Shown: one piece after another, positions 34,317 to 36,222 of the stretch
Position numbering within the stretch: position 1 is the first letter of the stretch
How the letters are laid out: each line of letters begins with the position of its first letter
Assembly: GCA_019636915.1 (NCBI GenBank)
Contig: JAHBWQ010000018.1
Coordinates: forward strand, 1 to 36,222
Origin: Nitrospira sp.
Lineage (GTDB): Bacteria > Nitrospirota > Nitrospiria > Nitrospirales > Nitrospiraceae
Length of the DNA stretch: 36,222 nucleotides
Direction of reading: 5' to 3'
Program-made: the position numbers and the translations under genes
Notes under the pieces: model-generated
The model's database searches: none
What the model saw: the letters and a program-made list of their open reading frames with translations, nothing else
What the model was told of the DNA's origin: nothing

Positions 34317-35174
34317 ATGGCATTGCCCGCAAGTGACATTGACCGCTCCATGCTTGATGATTCCCTGGCTCACCAGGGAACGGATACCCTTCCGCGCTGC
34401 TCGTTTCAGCAGAGAGTTCGCTCTCGCTATCACGCTTTCTGGTATCACCTTGGTGAACGATTAGCCTGGTCACGCGGACTCTATCAGGAACGGCCTGCGC
34501 AGGAACTACACGATCTGAGCGGCGTCCAGTATGAGCGGATTGCCTCGCTCCAACGCCGATTCCTCGTACGATTTGAACAACAAGCAACCCAGGGGACGGC
34601 CCTACGACAGTATGAGTACCTTGATCTGCTCGACCAAGGATGGTCGGCGCTGAAGCTACCCAATTCAACTGGTGGGACCGTACAGGATATCGGGTCGAGC
34701 AACTTTTGGTACGCCCCCGTCTTACACACCTTCTTTCGCCCAACGAAGCTCATCGGCGTCGAGGTCGAAGGCCATCGGATGTATGTCAACGGCTATAGTC
34801 GTCACGACTACGCACAGGGCTACATCAAGGGCCTTCCCAACACGGAGTTCCACATCCAAGACTATCGCCGCTATCGTTCCCCCGCGAGCATCATCACGGC
34901 CTGGTACCCCTTCGTGACACCGGCTCCCGTCTTGGCTTGGCGACTGCCGCTTTCTCTCTTTGCACCAGATGTTCTCTTCTCGCAAGTTGCGGCCAACCTC
35001 CATCCACACGGATTGTTCCTCATGGTGAACCAAGGGAGGGACGAGGCCATCGCTGCCGCTTCATGGTGCAGCCAAGCCGGGCTGGTCCAGTACGGATCCT
35101 GCAAGTTACGGTCGAACATACGTCCACGACTCCCTTCCCCCGTACTCTCCTGTTGGATACGCCCGGTAATCTAG
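34317..35174 (+). CDS. Probable SAM-dependent methyltransferase-like protein
   Basis: About 285 residues. The middle carries a Rossmann-type methyltransferase layout: TVQDIGSSNFWYAPVLHTFF (a glycine-containing motif I in the form VxDxGxS), then LIGVEVEGHRMYVNGYS with the acidic loop end, then ITAWYPFVTPAPVLAWRLPL and LHPHGLFLMVNQGRDEAIAAA as later strands. I chose the ATG at 34317; an in-frame TTG at 34251 would overlap the small ORF. No strong ribosome binding site. The N-terminal third (FQQRVRSRYHAFWYHLGERL) is polar, helical and unrecognised. The substrate is unknown; it could also be a degenerate methyltransferase fold without activity. Confidence 0.65.
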   Translation: MALPASDIDRSMLDDSLAHQGTDTLPRCSFQQRVRSRYHAFWYHLGERLAWSRGLYQERPAQELHDLSGVQYERIASLQRRFLVRFEQQATQGTALRQYEYLDLLDQGWSALKLPNSTGGTVQDIGSSNFWYAPVLHTFFRPTKLIGVEVEGHRMYVNGYSRHDYAQGYIKGLPNTEFHIQDYRRYRSPASIITAWYPFVTPAPVLAWRLPLSLFAPDVLFSQVAANLHPHGLFLMVNQGRDEAIAAASWCSQAGLVQYGSCKLRSNIRPRLPSPVLSCWIRPVI

Positions 35175-35206
35175 CCCTACGTCCTGGCCTGGGCTACAAT
35201 TGCCCA

Positions 35207-36025
35207 GTGAACCGGACTATCAAACATGCAGAGGACCTTCGATGGCTGATCGACCATACGGGCGGGTTTCGCGCCGGCTACGTGACTGAGATCCAAATCC
35301 TGAAACGTCGCCTCTTCGATGAAGGATCGGTGCGTGAAGTCCCGGCTGGCACCACGATTGCCGTGACTATTCACTACGAGATTCGCGGTCTTGCTCGAGT
35401 CGCCAAGCTGACTATGACCGGCGTCACGGACTTCTCGGTTTTTGAGCAGGACGGGATAGACTGCTCCTCGCTCAGCGTGATTCAGGCTGAACTCAATGCG
35501 AGAACGCTACGCTTCTGGTTTGACCCGCAGGGCGAGCTGTATGTGGTCTGCGACGAGGCGCACCTGGAAGAACTGACCTTGCCCGTTATCACAGCACAAC
35601 AAGCCGCAGAACTGGCCCGATGGACCTTCCAAGGTCTCAGCACCGACGGCCCCACGATTCAGTGGTTGCTGGATGAGCTGAATCAGGCCGGCCTCCCCTG
35701 CACGTGGCGCGATGCAGGACGGTCTGTCGCGGTTCATCCGGCCGTGCAATGGGAAGGGAGTCTGCGACCGGCAGACAACTCCTCAGGGGATGAGAACAAT
35801 CTGGTCCATGCAATGGCCTATAGTCCGCCGGAGGGACAAGGGTTTGGACTATTGCTGAGAGTGTTCGGTATTCAGGACAGAAGGCTTAGTCGAATTCTTG
35901 AAGTCCTGGCAGATCGGATCACTCACCGCTTTCCAGGCAACTGCCTCATCGGCACGACGATCATCCCAGGTAGAGAATGGGAGCGTTGGTTGGTTCAGGA
36001 ACACCGGTCACGGCGTGAACAGTGA
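35207..36025 (+). CDS. Unknown protein, possibly co-transcribed with the methyltransferase-like gene
   Basis: A 272-residue protein starting at GTG 35207 (VNRTIKHAEDLRWLIDHTGG); the long frame upstream overlaps the previous gene and has the wrong codon pattern, so the internal GTG is preferred, even without a ribosome binding site. No signal peptide or membrane segment. Segments RFWFDPQGELYVVCDEAHLE and TIQWLLDELNQAGLPCTWRD are well-formed but belong to no family I recognise. It is 32 bp downstream of the methyltransferase-like gene. Its stop codon lies inside the hairpin at 36016-36047. Confidence 0.65.
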   Translation: MNRTIKHAEDLRWLIDHTGGFRAGYVTEIQILKRRLFDEGSVREVPAGTTIAVTIHYEIRGLARVAKLTMTGVTDFSVFEQDGIDCSSLSVIQAELNARTLRFWFDPQGELYVVCDEAHLEELTLPVITAQQAAELARWTFQGLSTDGPTIQWLLDELNQAGLPCTWRDAGRSVAVHPAVQWEGSLRPADNSSGDENNLVHAMAYSPPEGQGFGLLLRVFGIQDRRLSRILEVLADRITHRFPGNCLIGTTIIPGREWERWLVQEHRSRREQ

Positions 36026-36047
36026 CAAAGAAACCGCTCACTGTTCA
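36016..36047. terminator. Hairpin between convergent genes
   Basis: TGAACAGTGA (36016-36025) pairs perfectly with TCACTGTTCA (36038-36047) around a 12-nt loop. It contains the stop codon of the unknown gene on the plus strand and reaches the stop codon of the convergent gene on the minus strand. There is no T tract, so it may be a bidirectional terminator of the weaker kind or an accidental repeat. Confidence 0.35.
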
Positions 36048-36222
36048 GTGCGCGTGTTCAGGAGAATAATGCCCGTTCCCGTTGGAGTAGGCAGCGGTTC
36101 CGTTTTCTCTGGCATAGCCTGAGGAAGCGTGTGCGGTGCCGCTCCCATTCACCTGCTGCCCCTTGCCGTTGATGCATTCCACCAAGGCCCAGAGTCGCAA
36201 GGGATTCACCCGTTGATTCCTG
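36045..36222 (-). CDS. 3' end of a minus-strand gene cut by the window edge
   Basis: Reading from the window edge on the minus strand the frame is open for 58 codons to a TGA at 36045-36047: NPLRLWALVECINGKGQQVN and then GSGTAHASSGYARENGTAAY, ending in SNGNGHYSPEHAH. The last 30 residues are Gly/Ser/Asn-rich and low in complexity, with a His-rich tip. The gene probably starts outside the window. The composition suggests a disordered or exported C-terminal tail, but I cannot name the family. Confidence 0.5.
   Translation of the reverse strand, partial: RNQRVNPLRLWALVECINGKGQQVNGSGTAHASSGYARENGTAAYSNGNGHYSPEHAH

Overview
The window looks like chromosomal DNA of a Gram-negative, moderately GC-rich bacterium. 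I infer a Nitrospira-like member of the Nitrospirota. The basis is indirect: one continuous argD-argF-argG-argH-lipoprotein-lysA-dapA-dapB run, an LL-diaminopimelate aminotransferase (DapL) elsewhere, OmpA-type and lipobox envelope proteins, and a zinc-ribbon/PilZ protein. No rRNA or marker gene is present to prove the taxon, and I saw no tRNA, rRNA or CRISPR array.

Layout. 1-3335: the 3' part of an ATP-grasp ligase, a small lipoprotein, and a minus-strand pair of a site-2-type M50 metalloprotease and a DUF2167 membrane-anchored protein. 3336-5398: a gene-poor stretch of about 2 kb. It holds the scar of a duplicated lipoprotein 3' end, a short TPR-like fragment, a 129-bp IS5-type MITE-like element and one small membrane protein gene. 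5399-8927: an OmpA/coiled-coil envelope protein with a terminator, an unknown gene, phosphoglycerate mutase and a zinc-ribbon DUF2628-type membrane protein. 9102-17174: a tightly packed arginine/lysine supra-operon with overlapping or abutting genes and an LptM-like mini-lipoprotein directly before lysA. 17175-20125: small zinc-ribbon and TRASH-like proteins, a lipoprotein and a transaldolase driven from two well-formed divergent promoters, and a family 5 uracil-DNA glycosylase. 20248-25301: a lytic transglycosylase, a glycerate 2-kinase and a dikinase with rifampicin-phosphotransferase architecture. 25426-27752: rmuC, a MazG-type pyrophosphohydrolase and a PilZ protein. 27895-31385 (minus): panC-folK, dapL and a class I glutamine amidotransferase. 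31386-32798: an IS3 transposase remnant, then a minus-strand RTX/type I secretion substrate with a near-perfect ribosome binding site. 33164-36222: a two-module VOC protein, a possible 56-aa ORF, a methyltransferase-like protein, an unknown protein and the 3' end of a convergent gene.

How the genes work together. argD/F/G/H cover the later arginine steps (N-acetylglutamate semialdehyde to N-acetylornithine, then ornithine to arginine). dapA, dapB, dapL and lysA cover most of the DapL variant of lysine/diaminopimelate synthesis; only dapF and the aspartate-activating steps are missing here. panC and folK feed pantothenate and folate synthesis. gpmA, glycerate 2-kinase and transaldolase belong to central carbon metabolism.

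The most interesting items are the free-standing RTX protein beside an IS remnant, the glycerate kinase/RPH-like dikinase pair, the LptM-like lipoprotein in a non-proteobacterial arg-lys operon, the MITE and pseudogene region, and several unlisted small ORFs. I did not find a clearly new multi-gene defence or secretion system.
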